The notes: generated from the letters alone by a model not told the origin. DNA of 64,000 nucleotides from Purshia tridentata (GCA_003254885.1 QANT01006861.1:1-64000); one strand, 5' to 3'; positions 48,678-61,643 are shown, numbered from the stretch's first letter. Translations and numbers: made by a program.

Positions 48678-50847
48678 CTACTCAGATTTCGTTGGCTTTC
48701 TCTTCATTCGACTAAACGGCCCTACTGTTCGGTCCATTATATACATGTAAATGACCTGGCTCCAAGATTTATACGACTCCAAACCTTCGTAGTATTCTGG
48801 TGCGATGTTCTTCACCTTATGGAGCTTGCTGCCAGAAATTCTGGGGAAGTCATGGTGCTCATTGTGGTACCCCACGCTCCAAGCCATGAGATTAAGAGGG
48901 CCATAGTAAGAATATGTCTCTTGATCAGGATTAAAGACATAATGCTCTGAAATGAAGTGACCAGCCATTGGATGCATCCCACCCCCAACAAACGTAGAGA
49001 GGATCAAATACGCAAAAGATTTCCAGCCACAAAAATAGACCATGGCAACATCAAGGGCTATCTGAATAAAAAGGTTGATGAACTCCCAATAACCAGGGGG
49101 TTTTGGTTTGAGAAACACAGGCCGAAGAGCATAAAAGAAGAGTTGGAGGAGAACCCATATGGCTTTCGCAACCACATTTGTCACTAAATGGGCCTCAACT
49201 TTGCTCGGGATGTCCATATCAATGCCATCTACTCCTTGGAAGCGATGGTGCTCAAGGTGATATTTTTGGAAGGTGACAGACATGGGAACACCAATTGGGA
49301 GGTTAGCAACAATACCAAGCCAACGGTTGTAGACCGGAGTTGAGAAGGCGAGATTGTGGCTGAGCTCATGGATGGCCAAGAAGAGGTTGTGGTTGAGGAA
49401 AGAGCCAAAGAAGTATGCAATTGCCAGTATCTTCAGCCAGCCTGCATTGTGCAGGGCTGTAGCAGTCCACAGCTGAAGCACAACAACCACAGTAATCTGC
49501 AGCGCCAAGATTTCATTTCAAGGTCACAAAAAAAAAAAAAGAAGGTATAGCTTAGAGAAACATGTAAGTTTCAGTTTACCTCAAACACTAACCATATAAA
49601 TCACCACAACTAAATACTCAAATTTTCAGACCGACAAAACTGTGCAAATTAACAGGTTGAATTGAGTTCTGAAACCAAATCAGAAAAAACCAGACTAAAA
49701 CTAGAACGTTAACTACACAAATTACAACTGATTAATAATCAAATTTGCATGGACTGAAACTGAAAACAGAATTCTGTATTAACAGGTTCAACTATGTTCT
49801 AAAAATTGAGTCATAATGCCTGTGATTATGGTTGTTCATACATATTAAGATTCCTCTTTTCTTCAACCAAAAGGTACCAATCATAGATGAAGTGGGGATA
49901 TCCCAACAAGAAGTCAATTATGCGTTAACATCTTAAAATATCAAAGAGCATTCATGCAGAGAGCTCAATTCTTTGGCTACCAAATTAACTTCTGAGAAGT
50001 AATGCATTTCAATATGTCCCTATTCCACACACCAATGATTTGCTCAATTTCCCCTCAACCAACGTAGAGAGCATCTGTACCAGCAATGTAGAATTTGTTT
50101 TACAACATGTAGGAAAATAGATCTGGAACTCAAAGTCAATGGTCACTAGAAGGGTCTAGCAAATAACTTTTCACGAGAAATAGATAGGTCGCATAGGAAT
50201 TGCGTAATAGAATTCCAAAATAGTAGAAAACTTTCAAGAGATGTACACAATAAAGCAAGAGAAGACCGAACAGCCAAATGCCAAAAAGTAGGAATTTTTC
50301 TTCAAATTCGAAAAGACAGAACCAGTAAAGGCAAAGGTGCACCTACAATTCACTGATAATGATTCTTGAAAAAACCCATGAAACAAAATCGAAAATACAT
50401 TGCATAAAGCAAGTTGGCAACATGGCAAAAACATAACAGAAAAACAGAAAGCATAACACCAATTAGATAAAAACAACCAAAACGACAATGCAAGAGCAAT
50501 GAAGCAATACCCAAATACAGAAAAGAAGCAAAAATCATCCAAATCATATTGAAGGACTCGCCCACATTGCCTCAGATCTAACCCAATGCAAAATAACCAC
50601 ATAGCCTATCGGACAAGGCATACACAAAAGCAAATCCAAATATACATAAGAAAAAAAGAAAACAAAGTGGTTGTAGAAGAACCTTGAAGAAAGCCCAGGG
50701 GTCAGGGCCAAAGAGCTCCTTTATCTGAGGGTACTGAGAGAGGATCTGACGGCGCCTAGAGGCGTGAGGCTCATCTGTATAAGACCAAAAGAAGTCTGTA
50801 GCCATCACTCCCTCTTCTTCTCTCTCTCTCTCATCCCCTCTTCCCAT
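48678..50847 (-). CDS. DES1: Sphingolipid delta-4 desaturase (DES1-like)
   Basis: Two minus-strand exons (50683-50847 and 48678-49496) give 327 residues from the first in-frame ATG; a second ATG at 50805 would give 313. The longer form is closer to the size of the Arabidopsis DES1-like protein (about 332). The N-terminal [15 protein letters not shown] motif, and the three His boxes of membrane di-iron desaturases are present: HELSHN, HLEHH and HNEHH, with several membrane helices between them. The enzyme makes the delta-4 double bond in the sphingoid base of glucosylceramides at the ER; in Arabidopsis expression is pollen-rich. The leader is a CT-rich run and the intron is 1.2 kb. Confidence 0.93.
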
Positions 50848-51923
50848 CTCGATCTCCCGCTCTACAAAACCGTTTTCTTTTTCTCTCCTCTTTTCCTCCC
50901 CCTTTCTCTGATTTTTCTTTGCTTTTCTTTTCCTGGTTAAATTGAGTCTGAGCTGTTTGTTTTAAATTAATGGGGTAAAAACGTAAAAGAATAGTATATA
51001 AACACTTGGCTGTGAAACTTGTGACAGAAATCGGCAAACGTGGAGAGGGTGACCAAAATTAGAGAGAGAGAGAGAGGAGCAATTTTGTGGGGTGCGGACT
51101 GTGTGGCCAATTTACAGCTGGGAATTGTAAATTGACAAACTTGTTGGACTCTCTTTGCCATTCAAAAGCAATAGTGTGTGTCCACCCAGCCGGACAATTA
51201 TGATTATTGTATACAACATCTCTCTGTCACAAAAACTATGACAAAAATAGCATAATTCCCAAAGAAATATTTACCTCACAAATTCGTCCCTCAAGTGAGA
51301 ACAACTGAGCTCTATCACTACTAGTTTATGAATTATTTCTGGAATAACAAACAGAACTCCAAGGTTTAGCTCTGTAATCACTTTGTCAATTGGCAACTCT
51401 AATATTCCATTTTAAAGTACTACTAAAACATAAACTTATCTTTATCAACTGGAAGAAAAACATTATCATCACATTAATGTTCACCCATCTTCATTGGACA
51501 CGCATTACACCATAATCATACTCATCACTTTTTCTGTGTCAGGTGGCTTTTAGAACAGTTCTACTATCCAAACCATTCTATTTGCAAATACACAGCAAGC
51601 AACATGGAGAGGAATTTTATTTAAAAGACTAAAGATTATACTTCAGTTATCTCAAAAAGAAAAAGAAAAGAGATGCTGCGAAAAATTTTATAAGCGAACT
51701 TCAAAGCTGTACAACCATGTACACATGTACAACATACAATTTATAAACTCCTCAACTTCACCCGTCGACCAACAATAACTCTGGCTGGGTTCTTCTTAAC
51801 CGAAGTGGGAAGATACTGATTTCAACTTGCAGAACGAATTTTGGTCCTTATGTAACCAAAATAAGAGAAACTAATTCATTAAAAATGCCACACGAGAATG
51901 TGGCTTTGGACCGCATCAATCAC
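50848..51923. other. Promoter of DES1 and 3' flank of the AIRP2-like gene
   Basis: Next to the DES1 start lies a CT/GA-rich leader (to about 50940) and a short (GA)n run at about 51060-51075. The rest is AT-rich. No gene is seen. Confidence 0.45.
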
Positions 51924-54907
51924 CTATTTTAGGTGAGAATCATAAGTATCAAAAAGGTTATCCGGTATAACTAAAGGCAACTTATCTATATACATGAAAA
52001 GCCTTCTAAGGTTCTCCCTCATCACTGTTGCCATGTCAACTATGTCCCTGCTGTCAGTGTATATCCATAGATCACCTGAGTTCACTCTCTTAAGATTGTC
52101 ACGACAAAAAGGGCACGACTGAGATCTTGTTCGCCTGCATTATGTCAACAGAACATTAATTTCATTCATATTCAAGTATACACGGGACTGAACCATAAAA
52201 ACATATGAGAAGAAAAATTGTTAAACTTTATGAAATTATAAAAACTTATTTAAATGATACAAATTCTTTGAGAAACTCTTCTATCCGCATACTGAATACG
52301 TGCATAAGCCAGCAGGTCTAAATAAAATGCAGCATAATTCTTCTCACATGCAATCTCTAAATAGCTCATGATGGCGTTGCCTCAAGTGCATTTCAAACCC
52401 GGGTGACATTGCCCATTTATTCTATGTAAAATAATGAACACTTATTTAATCCTTTTGCATTCTCAGAAACAATAACCAATCTAATTGCCTCTGCCACTTG
52501 AATAAAACCAACAAAATCCAACAAACAAAAGTAAAGCTTTGATTCAATTATTGCATTGTAAATGCAAAGAATTGGATTGACAAGGTAAACAAAACAGGTT
52601 AAGCAAAACAGAAAGGATACAAAATTTATAGAGTCAAAATAGTCCCAAGAAAGTACCATTGAGGCAACAAAAGCCTTAAGAATTGCCCACACAAAGATAG
52701 CAATGAAATGTATAATAATAGATGCATGGTTAAGCAGAAGAATGCCACATTTCCAGTGAAAACAATCTGGTGAAGAAAACATAGTGATAGAATAGGAATA
52801 GTTCATTTCCGAGATTAATGATGATAACAAAAATTTCAAAATTAGGAATTGCACCCATTATCATACATGCAACAGAGAAAGTATTTCATCAGACCCCATA
52901 ATTTACCCGTGTTTTTAATACAATTGCAGGACTCGAATTCTTGTTGACTATTTGATATCGAAGACAACATAATTTCTGAGCAAGACTGATACCAATCTTC
53001 CAAGATATGTACCACCAATATCACAAAGTGACAGGCTAACTTTAAAGTTTCAAGAAATACAGAACTGGTTGGGGAGAGAGAGAGAGAGAGAGAGTACCAT
53101 TCACGGTAACATTTCAGACACATAGCATGGTTGCAATTGGGCAATACAATTTTACTATTTGTCTCCATGCATATACCACATTCCTCTTCTCTTTCAATGT
53201 CTATATCCGAACATCGTCGAGTTTCCTCATCATCTCTTCTTCGATACCTTTCCATGCATACTGCATTCTGCTTTTTATATTCACTATCAGTGACACCTCT
53301 CTGAAGTTGCAATAAAGAGGGATAAATAACAGCTGGCCACAAAATCAGGCATCAGTAAGAAAATAAATACATTAATGGCTCAACAAAAACCATAGCCAAA
53401 CTGCTGGAATACAAAACTTACCATAGAACTCTCTGATGCTTGCTTTCCTTTCATGGGTAGACATGGTGGTTGTGCCATCCACATAAACCTGTACCACAAG
53501 GCAAAATGCGATTGTCAACAACATCCATGATTGGAATCTAACTAAAAGAAATAGAGGCCATTGGAAGCTACAAGCTCCAACCTTGTAAATTAGAATTCTT
53601 AACAGCCCAAGGGCTCCTGCGAGGTTGCAGTCAGTCCATTGCACCAGAAAAAGGAAGAGGTGAGCAGCTGGACTGTATGACATTCTCATTTGAAGACAAG
53701 CACCATCATACTCCCTTGGAAAATCTGAAGCCCTGCACCTCACATTTCAAGATAAGGATTTAAAAAGCTATCAAGATTATTAAATCTATCAGCAAATCAT
53801 ACAAATACCACCCCCAACAACTTTCTCTCCCTATCTCTCTCCGTCTCTATTTTTCTCTCACACACACTCACACAGTAAAACGTATTTGGAGCTTATGTCT
53901 GTAGCATCCCATAAAAAATTAAGATTAAGCATTTTGTTTTTCACAAATCATCTACAAGCCAATGTAACCACCCAAGTTGTCAAAATAATATAAAACAGAA
54001 AAATGCAGGTGTATCAGTGTATGAACCAAATGGTGATAATGTAATATATGCATCGAAAAGAAAGAGACTAACAGTACAAGCAGGTGGACCCATCGGCCAC
54101 GTGAACTTATTTAATCACTGACAATTCATCAAGATAAGGATAATGCACAAATGAATATCCACTTAAAATATGCTTTAATACCCATTCTCAGAATCATATG
54201 TTGTCAGTGAAAATAATTGAACCCCATTCAAAGAAAAGAGACCAATATTGAAAAATTAGAACATACTCAGTACAATCCACAAGACCTTTTTTTTTTTTTT
54301 TGTTGATAACCCAGAAACAAGTAACAAAGAGATTAACAAAATAAAGGATGGGAGAGGAGATTTTTCAACAAGAAGGAAAAAATAAAAATTTGTGATTCTG
54401 CCATTACTTGAACGGAAAAAAAAAACAGAGCTAAGCGAATTTAATTTAATTTCTTCATTGAATTTTAAAAAGGAAACAAAACTAAATTGCTAAACCAAAA
54501 AACCAAACTGAAAGGGGAAAAATCTTACATTTCGAACTTGAACCATAAATGAAAGTGAAGTTTTAACACTCGCATTCAAGCACAAAGTGAAACAAAAGTA
54601 TTAATTTTTTATTTTAAAAAAAAAACCACAATTTTCACAAAAAACACCAACCAAGCATATAATTCCATATAATTCAAACGCATTCAAGCACAAAGTGAAA
54701 CAAAAGTATTAATATTTTTTTTAAAAAAAAAACCACAATTTTCACAAAAAACACCAACCAAGCATATAATTCCATATAATTCAAACCAAAAGAACACCAT
54801 CACCTAATAGTGCAGCTGATCACTTACAGAGTATTTGCATGCTGAATATCAGCTTCAAGCACTTTCAGAGAGTCCTTGAATGACTTTCGCATTGAAGCTA
54901 TGTACAT
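51924..54907 (-). CDS. AIRP2-like RING-type E3 ubiquitin ligase
   Basis: Five minus-strand exons (54828-54907, 53582-53732, 53422-53488, 53098-53332, 51924-52134) give 247 residues. Starting at the first of two in-frame ATGs gives MYIASMRKSFKDSL; the second is at 54892. The N-terminal half has the family hallmark YDGACLQMRMSYSPAA then FLVQWTDCNLAGALGLLRILIYK. A C3HC4 RING lies at about 160-200 (ECGICME, LPNCNHAMCLKCYREW, then CPFC). The C terminus (GDLWIYTDSRDIVDMATVMREN) is also conserved. Matching proteins include Arabidopsis AIRP2 (ABA-insensitive RING protein 2), a cytosolic E3 that promotes abscisic acid and drought responses. RING residues are split by a 963-nt intron after REW. A palindromic G-box lies upstream. 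Confidence 0.9.
53075..53094. repeat. (GA)n microsatellite at an exon-intron edge
   Basis: A GA dinucleotide run of about 20 bp sits just 3 bp inside the donor that ends the RING-coding exon of the AIRP2-like gene. On the sense strand the intron starts GTACTCTCTCTC. Length change here could affect splicing. Confidence 0.8.
54571..54785. repeat. 108-bp tandem duplication in intron 1 of the AIRP2-like gene
   Basis: Copy A (54571-54678) and copy B (54679-54785) both start CGCATTCAAGCACAAAGTGA and end ATAATTCAAA. They differ only in short T and A runs, so the duplication is recent. Confidence 0.9.
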
Positions 54908-55140
54908 CTCCAAAAAAATATAAAAATAAAAAGTCAAAATAATTACAAACGCACGGAGATAGAGATATTCAATCCGCCTCCAAGAACCCTAATTTTCTCA
55001 CCCCTCCCTCCAAAACCCTCACTTTCTCTCTACTTTCTCTCTCTCTCTCTTGCTCTTTCTCTTTCTCTTTCCTTTCTCAGTCCCTCAGCCTTCGTGTTGC
55101 TTCTATGCTCTTCTTGAAAATGAAGACGAGACGGCGACGC

Positions 55141-55150
55141 GCCACGTGGC
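55141..55150. promoter_or_regulatory. Palindromic G-box (GCCACGTGGC) of the AIRP2-like gene
   Basis: A perfect 10-bp palindrome 234 bp upstream of the AIRP2-like start codon. GCCACGTGGC is a strong ABF/bZIP (ABRE) site. Known AIRP2 is induced by abscisic acid, so this is a reasonable control site, though not proven. Confidence 0.55.
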
Positions 55151-55387
55151 CACCAAACTCAAGAAATATATAAAATAGTACTTTAAATAATAATTAGTAT
55201 AATTATTATGATTTATTAAGTAGAGCGTCGGAATAGAGGCGCGTGCCGGTGACGGCCTTATCCACCATCTTTGGCTTTTGTCTGCCACCTTTTGCTTTCT
55301 TATTCGTTAGCTTTCCGTCCACGCACCGAATGATCGTTACACCCGCCCTCACCCAACTCTTACCCCTCTAACATTCATTTATTTCTC

Positions 55388-55563
55388 AACGTACCCTTTA
55401 ACCTTTTTGGGCTACTCAGACTAGAAACAAGCAACCGTTGAGTTGGGCCCAATTCTAGGACTAAAATCAAATGTTAAACGTACCCTTTAACCTTTTTGGG
55501 CTACTCAGACTTGAAACAAGCAACCGTTGAGTTGGGCCCAATTCTAGGACTAAAATCAAATGT
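55388..55563. repeat. 88-bp tandem duplication
   Basis: Two near-identical copies (55388-55476 and 55477-55563), each starting AACGTACCCTTTAACCTTTT and ending AAAATCAAATGTT. Only one substitution was noticed, so it is recent. Intergenic. Confidence 0.9.
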
Positions 55564-56798
55564 TTTTTTTTTTTTTGGGCCTCTTAAAATCAAACGTTTT
55601 AGATTTTAATTTTTTCACTAATAAAATAGGAACTAGATTGCGGAAATTCTTTCCTGAGATTCGAATTTGGGACATTTTCAAGATTATTGAGAGAAATATT
55701 ATCAAATCATATATATTTGGTCCTGAATTCATAGAAATTTGGACTTAAAATATACAAGTTACAGTTGATTCACATTTATTTGTTATTACTAAATCATAAT
55801 GTAAATTTTTATTTATTTATAGAATCACTATGTACATTACAACTAATTTGTTATTATTACCGCTAATCCTAACCTATATTAAAACTAAATTATCATGTGA
55901 ATTATTTCATTTGACCTGATCAGGTATTTATGTTCTCTATTAATTCCTTAATTTTCAGTTTTTATGTATTAATTGGGGATTGGTGATTAAAAGACATACC
56001 ACATGTGTATATGTAAGTGTATTCTACATCAGGTTCCAAAATGTGTCGTTTGAAAATATTGAGATTAAGTTCTGTACTTGTTTTAAATGACTAGCTTTTT
56101 CTTAAGGGGTAGTGCAAAGTGATAATGGATCAACATCATCAAATATCATAATTACCATTTTTGTCATTGCTGCCAATTGAAGTTTCAACTTTCAAAGGAC
56201 ATTCTAGTTTTCGGTTGTTGGGATATCATTGCAGTCCAATAAAAACCTTAAACCATCCGTATTAACTTGTGCTTGTAAATTATAACAAAGCTATCATCAT
56301 TAGCATTATAACAAATAGCTTGTCTCCACTAAAGTCCGAAGTTGAAGACATAATGAATGAATTTTGTGGTACAAAAGTGATGGAAAAACTAACTGACAGA
56401 TCCATATTCATTAGTCATTCTCATGATTCTTTTATCTGAGCTTTTCTCCTTAAGGCACAAATGAGCGAGAAAGGATCACAAACACGTACACCTTTAATCG
56501 CAATGCTTGTTTTGCAAGCATTGCGAAAACTGGTTAATCATGTGAAAAAGATTTTCCCCACAAATACCCTAAATCCTTGGGAACGAAGGGTCAAAGTCAA
56601 ACCTAAGGCTTCAATGACAAAAAGCTTACCTATTTTTGTGTATGTTTACCAAAATACCCGTGCACATCAAAGTCATCAACTCACTGAACACTCAACTCAG
56701 CCCCAGCTGAAAACTGGGACTCTGAAAGCTATGCTCGGTAGTTGCCAACTTGCCATGTGAGATAACAAAGGGCTTCCGTCCCCTCCGTGCAATTCCCA

Positions 56799-59308
56799 AT
56801 GAAAACCCTAATTTCCCAATGCTTCATCAATTATTCGAAGCCTCAGTTCTCACCGTCAGCTTTTCTCTTCCGTTTTCCGTCACTTTCTCCCAAAAATCCG
56901 AGCTTTCTTCACAATTCCCGCAGAAAATTGCCTTACAATCCGAACATACATGGATTCTCTTCTGTCAGAGCTCATTGTGCCTCAGACTCAGCGAGTTACG
57001 GCGGGTGGGACGATTCGAGACTCGCCGGTGACTCAGACCGCTCTGGTGAGTCGGATCAGTTTCGTGATTTTCTGGTTTCTATAGGAATCGACGATAGAAA
57101 ACATGTCTTCGTCTTTCTCTTAGGCCTCGTATGTGCTTTTGCCATTTCTAGGGTTAAGGTCTCTTCGATTATCGTGTTTCCAGTTTCAATTTTAGTTTTT
57201 GCTCTTGGGTTTTCGTTTGGGTTTGTTCGTAGGGGAGGTTTTAGTGAAGTGAGCCTAAGTGGGAATAAGGGAAGGGCAAAAGAAGAAAATTTAGTTGTTT
57301 ATCATGAGAAATTGAGGAATTTAGTGGAAATTTTTGATGGGTTTGATGTTAAAGTTAATAATTTAAGGTATGATATACAAAAAGCTATTGATTCCAGAGG
57401 AATTACAGTTACTGATTTGGAAAATTATGTTAAAGTCATGGAAACTATTAGTTTATTGGCCTCCAAAGCTAGGAATGTTGTTGATGAGTCTATTGAAAAT
57501 ATGGGTAGGTCCAATATTGTGTTTGCTGAGAACCAAAAGCCAAGTAAAAGAAAAAAAGAGCCTGTTGAAATTGGATACGAGTTGTTCCAATATATTGGGG
57601 GTTTGTTTAAAGAAAAGGCAGCTGATGCCAAGCCTAATAGAGGGAAAAATAATGTTAAGAGAGAGACTGTGGAGAAAGTGATGGACGATCAATCTCGAGG
57701 GAACAGTTCAATGCCCTCTGTTAAGGAAAGGGTTTTTGACTCTGTTAATGACAATAAGGGAATCACAAATTTGGATCATTCTCAAGATTCGATAAATAAG
57801 TCTAGTTTGGATGAGACTGGAAATGGAAGAATCAAAATTGCTTCAAAAAATGAAAAGATGAATTCAGAGGAGGTGGGTGGGCGTCCTAACAGATGTGCAG
57901 ATAGCAAAGAGTTTGATTATCAGAATAACCAATTGCAGTTCATGAGCAATGGTCACATCTCTTTGAAGATGGGTCATAATAATCATACTGAAACATGGGA
58001 ATCCCATGACAGTCTGCTTGATTCTGTAGATTTTAGTGTCAGAATGAAACATATGGAAAATAAAGCTTCCTTTGTACAAGAACAAGTGCTTAAGAAATCT
58101 GGTAGGGCATACAGGTCTTCTCTTATCCGGGATAGCAGTGAGAATGAGACTTATGGGTCTCATACTAGAGAAGATAGAGTAAATCTCAAAGACAATTCCC
58201 ATTTGGCCGATCACATGTCTGGACATGATAGTGAACTCGCTTCTCTTTCTTCTTCATTGGTTTCAGATGATGTAGTGTTTGATAGGTATGTTACAGAAGC
58301 TAATGATCTTCTAAAACAAGCCAAGGAATTTTTAAGGGCTAGACACAATGAAGATCGTGCAGAGATCATATTGTATAGGTCAGCCGAATTACTGTCCAAA
58401 GCCATAGATATGAAGCCCATGAGTTTGCTGGCTGTGGGCCAGTTAGGCAATACTTACCTTGTTCATGGAGAATTAAAATTAAGGCTTAGTCGTGAGTTGA
58501 GAATGCACCTTTCAAGAAGTGACCCCTTATCTGCTGAGAAATGGATTAGAATGCAAGATAAAATCACCAGGAAAGATGAAATTGCATCTGTCCTCATTAA
58601 TGCGTGTGAAGAATGTGAAGAACTTCTTGTGGAAGCAGGCAGAAAGTATAGACTGGCATTATCAATTGACGGGAATGATGTGAGAGCCCTATATAATTGG
58701 GGTCTTGCTCTCACCTTCCGTGCACAGTTGATTGCAGATATTGGACCAGTAAGAATTTTTCTTAACTAAACTTTTTGTGATTTTTATAAATTCTGCTTAT
58801 CAATGAGGATTGAGAAACTCATGCTGATCAACTTTGTTTGTAGTTTTAGTACTCAGTTGTGCCAGCTGCATTATGGTCAGTTGAATTAGGCTTTAAACCA
58901 AATCCTTTGTGGATTTCAGGAAGCAGCTTTTGATGCTGATGAAGTGTTCTTGGCTGCAATTGATAAGTTTGATGCCATGATGTCTAAGGGAAATGTTCAT
59001 GCACCGGATGGTATGTTTCGGGTTCTTCCCCCTCTTTCATTCTCATTTTCGAGAAGATATTGTATAAAATATTCCGTTCTATTTTGAGTTTTAAGATCTT
59101 GTAAATGGCAGCTCTATTTAGATGGGGCATGGCACTACAGCAAAGAGCCCGCCTACGGCCTAGCAATAGTAAAGAGAAGGTGAAGTTGCTTCAACAGGCA
59201 AAGAGACTGTATGAAGATGCACTCCATATGAATTCCAGCAATGTCCAAGTAAAAGAAGCTTTATCTTCATGCATGTCAGAGCTTAGCAGTAGGCACCTTT
59301 ACTATTAA
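56799..59308 (+). CDS. Plastid-targeted membrane TPR protein
   Basis: Three exons (56799-58748, 58920-59010, 59112-59308) give 745 residues. The first about 65 residues are Ser/Arg/Pro-rich with few acids, like a chloroplast transit peptide. Two close hydrophobic helices follow at about 95-150 (VFVFLLGLVCAFAIS and IIVFPVSILVFALGFSFGFV). A long low-complexity, Ser/Asn/Lys-rich middle (about 240-490) separates these from a C-terminal set of TPR helices (LLKQAKEFLRARHNEDRAEI, RKYRLALSIDGNDVRALYNW, RWGMALQQRARLRP). This resembles an uncharacterised family of thylakoid TPR proteins such as Arabidopsis At1g78915 (from memory); the exact role is unknown. The start is the first ATG in frame; a GTG lies 12 bp upstream. 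Confidence 0.82.
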
Positions 59309-59993
59309 CAAAAGCCTAAGTTGACCTGTTGTTGCATCACTCCTCCCTTGTAGTTATCCTCGGCCTTGGTTTTCCTTTTTTTTTCAAATTTTGTCCCTGT
59401 TCAGGCTCCCTGTGTGTGAAATGCTGTAGAAGTTGCTTCTTTGATTTATTTGTAAAAATAAAAATAAAATTGATGACAAGAGAAGAATATAGAAGAGAAT
59501 TCATCTTCTAGCTCAGCATCAACTCATTAGAGGAACTGGTTTCTTTGGTCCCCTCCTTCTCTCTTCCCAAATGAAAGCTTTTGCTGCTTTCAGTACGCAA
59601 TATACATGACGGCGCTTTACAGGATCCAGTAGTTCTACGAAAATCTTATTTGTAAAACTATTTGAATGCTTTTGCTATAATTTTGTCGGGGTTCGGCCAG
59701 CTGTATTTAACTTGTAATGTTAATTAAATAATTTAACTATTTGTATCCCAAGTCCAATAATTTAATTGTAATGTTGATTATGATGTATTAATGTGATGTG
59801 AGAATTTCCTCACATGGGCGGGTGGATATTCCGTTTATCCTGGCATTACTTGAAAGTACTGAATTATAAGTTCAAAGGCCTGTTGTCATAACGATTAGGG
59901 TAAAAGAGGTTTAATTTCCATTTTCCATGACAGTACAAAAATGTCCCCAAAATAAAATTTGTACTACTAGAAGTTTTTCCCCGGGAAACAAAC
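59309..59993. other. Convergent 3' region of TPR and CBS genes
   Basis: 3' UTRs of two convergent genes; AT-rich, no gene or repeat recognised. Confidence 0.45.
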
Positions 59994-61643
59994 TTAACCC
60001 ATGGACCTCATACGTTCCCGGAAAACCTTGAACATGCTTGCAAAGGTAACAATCCCAGACAAAGTTGAATCCTCTTCAACAACCCACACATAACTCACAC
60101 GGTGCGAAAGCGCCTGAATCATCACTGCCACAAAGGAGCTCCATGGATAGCACACGATCGCCTCCGACCTCCTCACCAACCTTGCCGAATACCCTCCTCC
60201 TGATCCTGGCCTCCCGCCATTCCTTCCCAACCCAAACTCATCGTCTGACGAAGTTGAATACATAGAGGAACATGACGAAATTGTTGAGTCTTCTTCCATC
60301 AACTCCAAGAATGCTCCATACTTTCTCTCCTCCAACCTCTCCCTGGCCAACTGTACTAGCTCATCCGGGGGGCCACCACAGTCGATGTAAGCCATCAAGT
60401 CCCCCGCAGAGAGTGTGGCAATCGCGCCAGCCACCGTTTCATTGCAAGTGTTGAGGGTATAAGGGGAAATCTCCCCAATAAGCCTACCGTCTACATCAAG
60501 AATGGCAACGGAGGTTTGATTAACAAGGGACTGAGAAATGAGGGGCAATGCGGCTGAGGCAGGGTCGTCGTAATGGACGGCCAGGACGTTTTTGGTGTCA
60601 ATGACGTGGAGGGAGTTGATTGGGCTGCTGGAGGTGGGGCTGAAGATCCCTATGTGGTTGAGGAGGTAGCGGATAATGTCTTCTTGGGTGAGCCAGCAGT
60701 ATTCACGGTTGTTGTGGAGGGTGGGGTTGAAGGACCGATTGTGGAGGAGCTTCTTTCTTGAGTTTGTGCTCCTGCGGCTTTCAAGTGGTATCACAAGGTT
60801 CTGTGCACCTTCAAGTATCAAATCTACGGCCTCCAGTAAACTGTATAAATAAGACAAAGCAAAATTTATTAATAATCCTATCAAAATAAATTAAAAAAGA
60901 AATCCAAAAATCATCGTATTCATATAAAAATCTAATTAAAACATCAAAACCTTTGAACAAAAAAATCAATAGTCTATATTTAACAATCTCTTCTAAACTT
61001 CAAAATTATAAAAAATTAAAAAAGAAACATAAATCTGATTATTTGTGTAATTGTGAGTCAATAACATTCGTATTTTAAGACAATTCTGAGATGTGAATAT
61101 TAATAATTACACATCATTCAAACACTCGTTACAAAATTAATCAATCGAGTCTTATGTTTAAGAAAACGGTGTATTGTAATTGTAATTGTCAATCAAAATA
61201 ATTATGAGATGTCACTAATTATTATCGTCCAAACACTTAAAATCAAATGAGACTTAATGATGAATCATCCACCCAAAGATCAAATAAGAATTAAGAAATT
61301 AAACAAACCTGGCGGTTGGTTCCAAATGCCTAACAAGGTGGGTCCCCTTTGGATCGATCAAAACCGAGAGCGGAGCGTCGAGCGCTTTTGCAGGACACAA
61401 AAGGTTGTCTTCTTTGCACAAATAGCATATGACGTCGACCATGCAAACCTTCCCTATGCATCGGCAATCCTCGACGGTGTTGCTGTGGAAGTGGTCGCAG
61501 GTCCAGACGCTGAGGCAGGTCTCGCCGATCCTCTTGAGCGCCGACAACGCTTCGCCGACTGTGGCGGAGATAGGGAGTGCCCTAAGGGAAGGCTTTCCAA
61601 GGCATAGATCGGACACCTCGTATGAGAACAGACTGACTGCCAT
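59994..61643 (-). CDS. CBSX5: CBS domain protein, CBSX5-like
   Basis: Two minus-strand exons (61309-61643 and 59994-60840) give 393 residues, the size of Arabidopsis CBSX5 (about 391). Four CBS motifs can be placed: an N-terminal one (LRALPISATVGEALSALKRI), a second containing LEAVDLILEGAQNLVIPL, then NVLAVHYDDPASAALPLIS with AILDVDGRLIGEISPYTL, and finally YPWSSFVAVMIQALSHRVSYVWVV. A Ser- and acid-rich linker (STISSCSSMYSTSSDDE) separates the last two. CBS pairs bind adenine nucleotides and sense energy state. CBSX1/2 regulate thioredoxins; the job of CBSX5 is less clear. A CT-rich leader lies just upstream. Confidence 0.9.

Larger units (their letters stand above)
54908..56798. other. Divergent region between the AIRP2-like and TPR genes
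   Basis: The first 400 bp are the AIRP2-like promoter, with CT-rich leader (55020-55080) and a G-box. Then comes an 88-bp tandem duplication (55388-55563) and AT-rich DNA. A 99-codon frame on the plus strand at 56461-56760 has no recognisable domain and I do not call it; it may overlap the leader or promoter of the TPR gene. Confidence 0.5.

Noticed and set aside
50234-50602. Minus-strand hydrophobic frames inside the DES1 intron
   Set aside because: They lie wholly in the 1.2-kb intron between two exons that join in frame; T-rich intron sequence gives false Phe/Leu-rich frames.
52417-52854. Minus-strand hydrophobic frame of 145 codons
   Set aside because: It lies in the 963-nt intron that splits the RING domain of the AIRP2-like gene and has no family match.
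56461-56760. Plus-strand 99-codon frame before the TPR gene
   Set aside because: No domain recognised, and it sits in the likely promoter or leader of the TPR gene.
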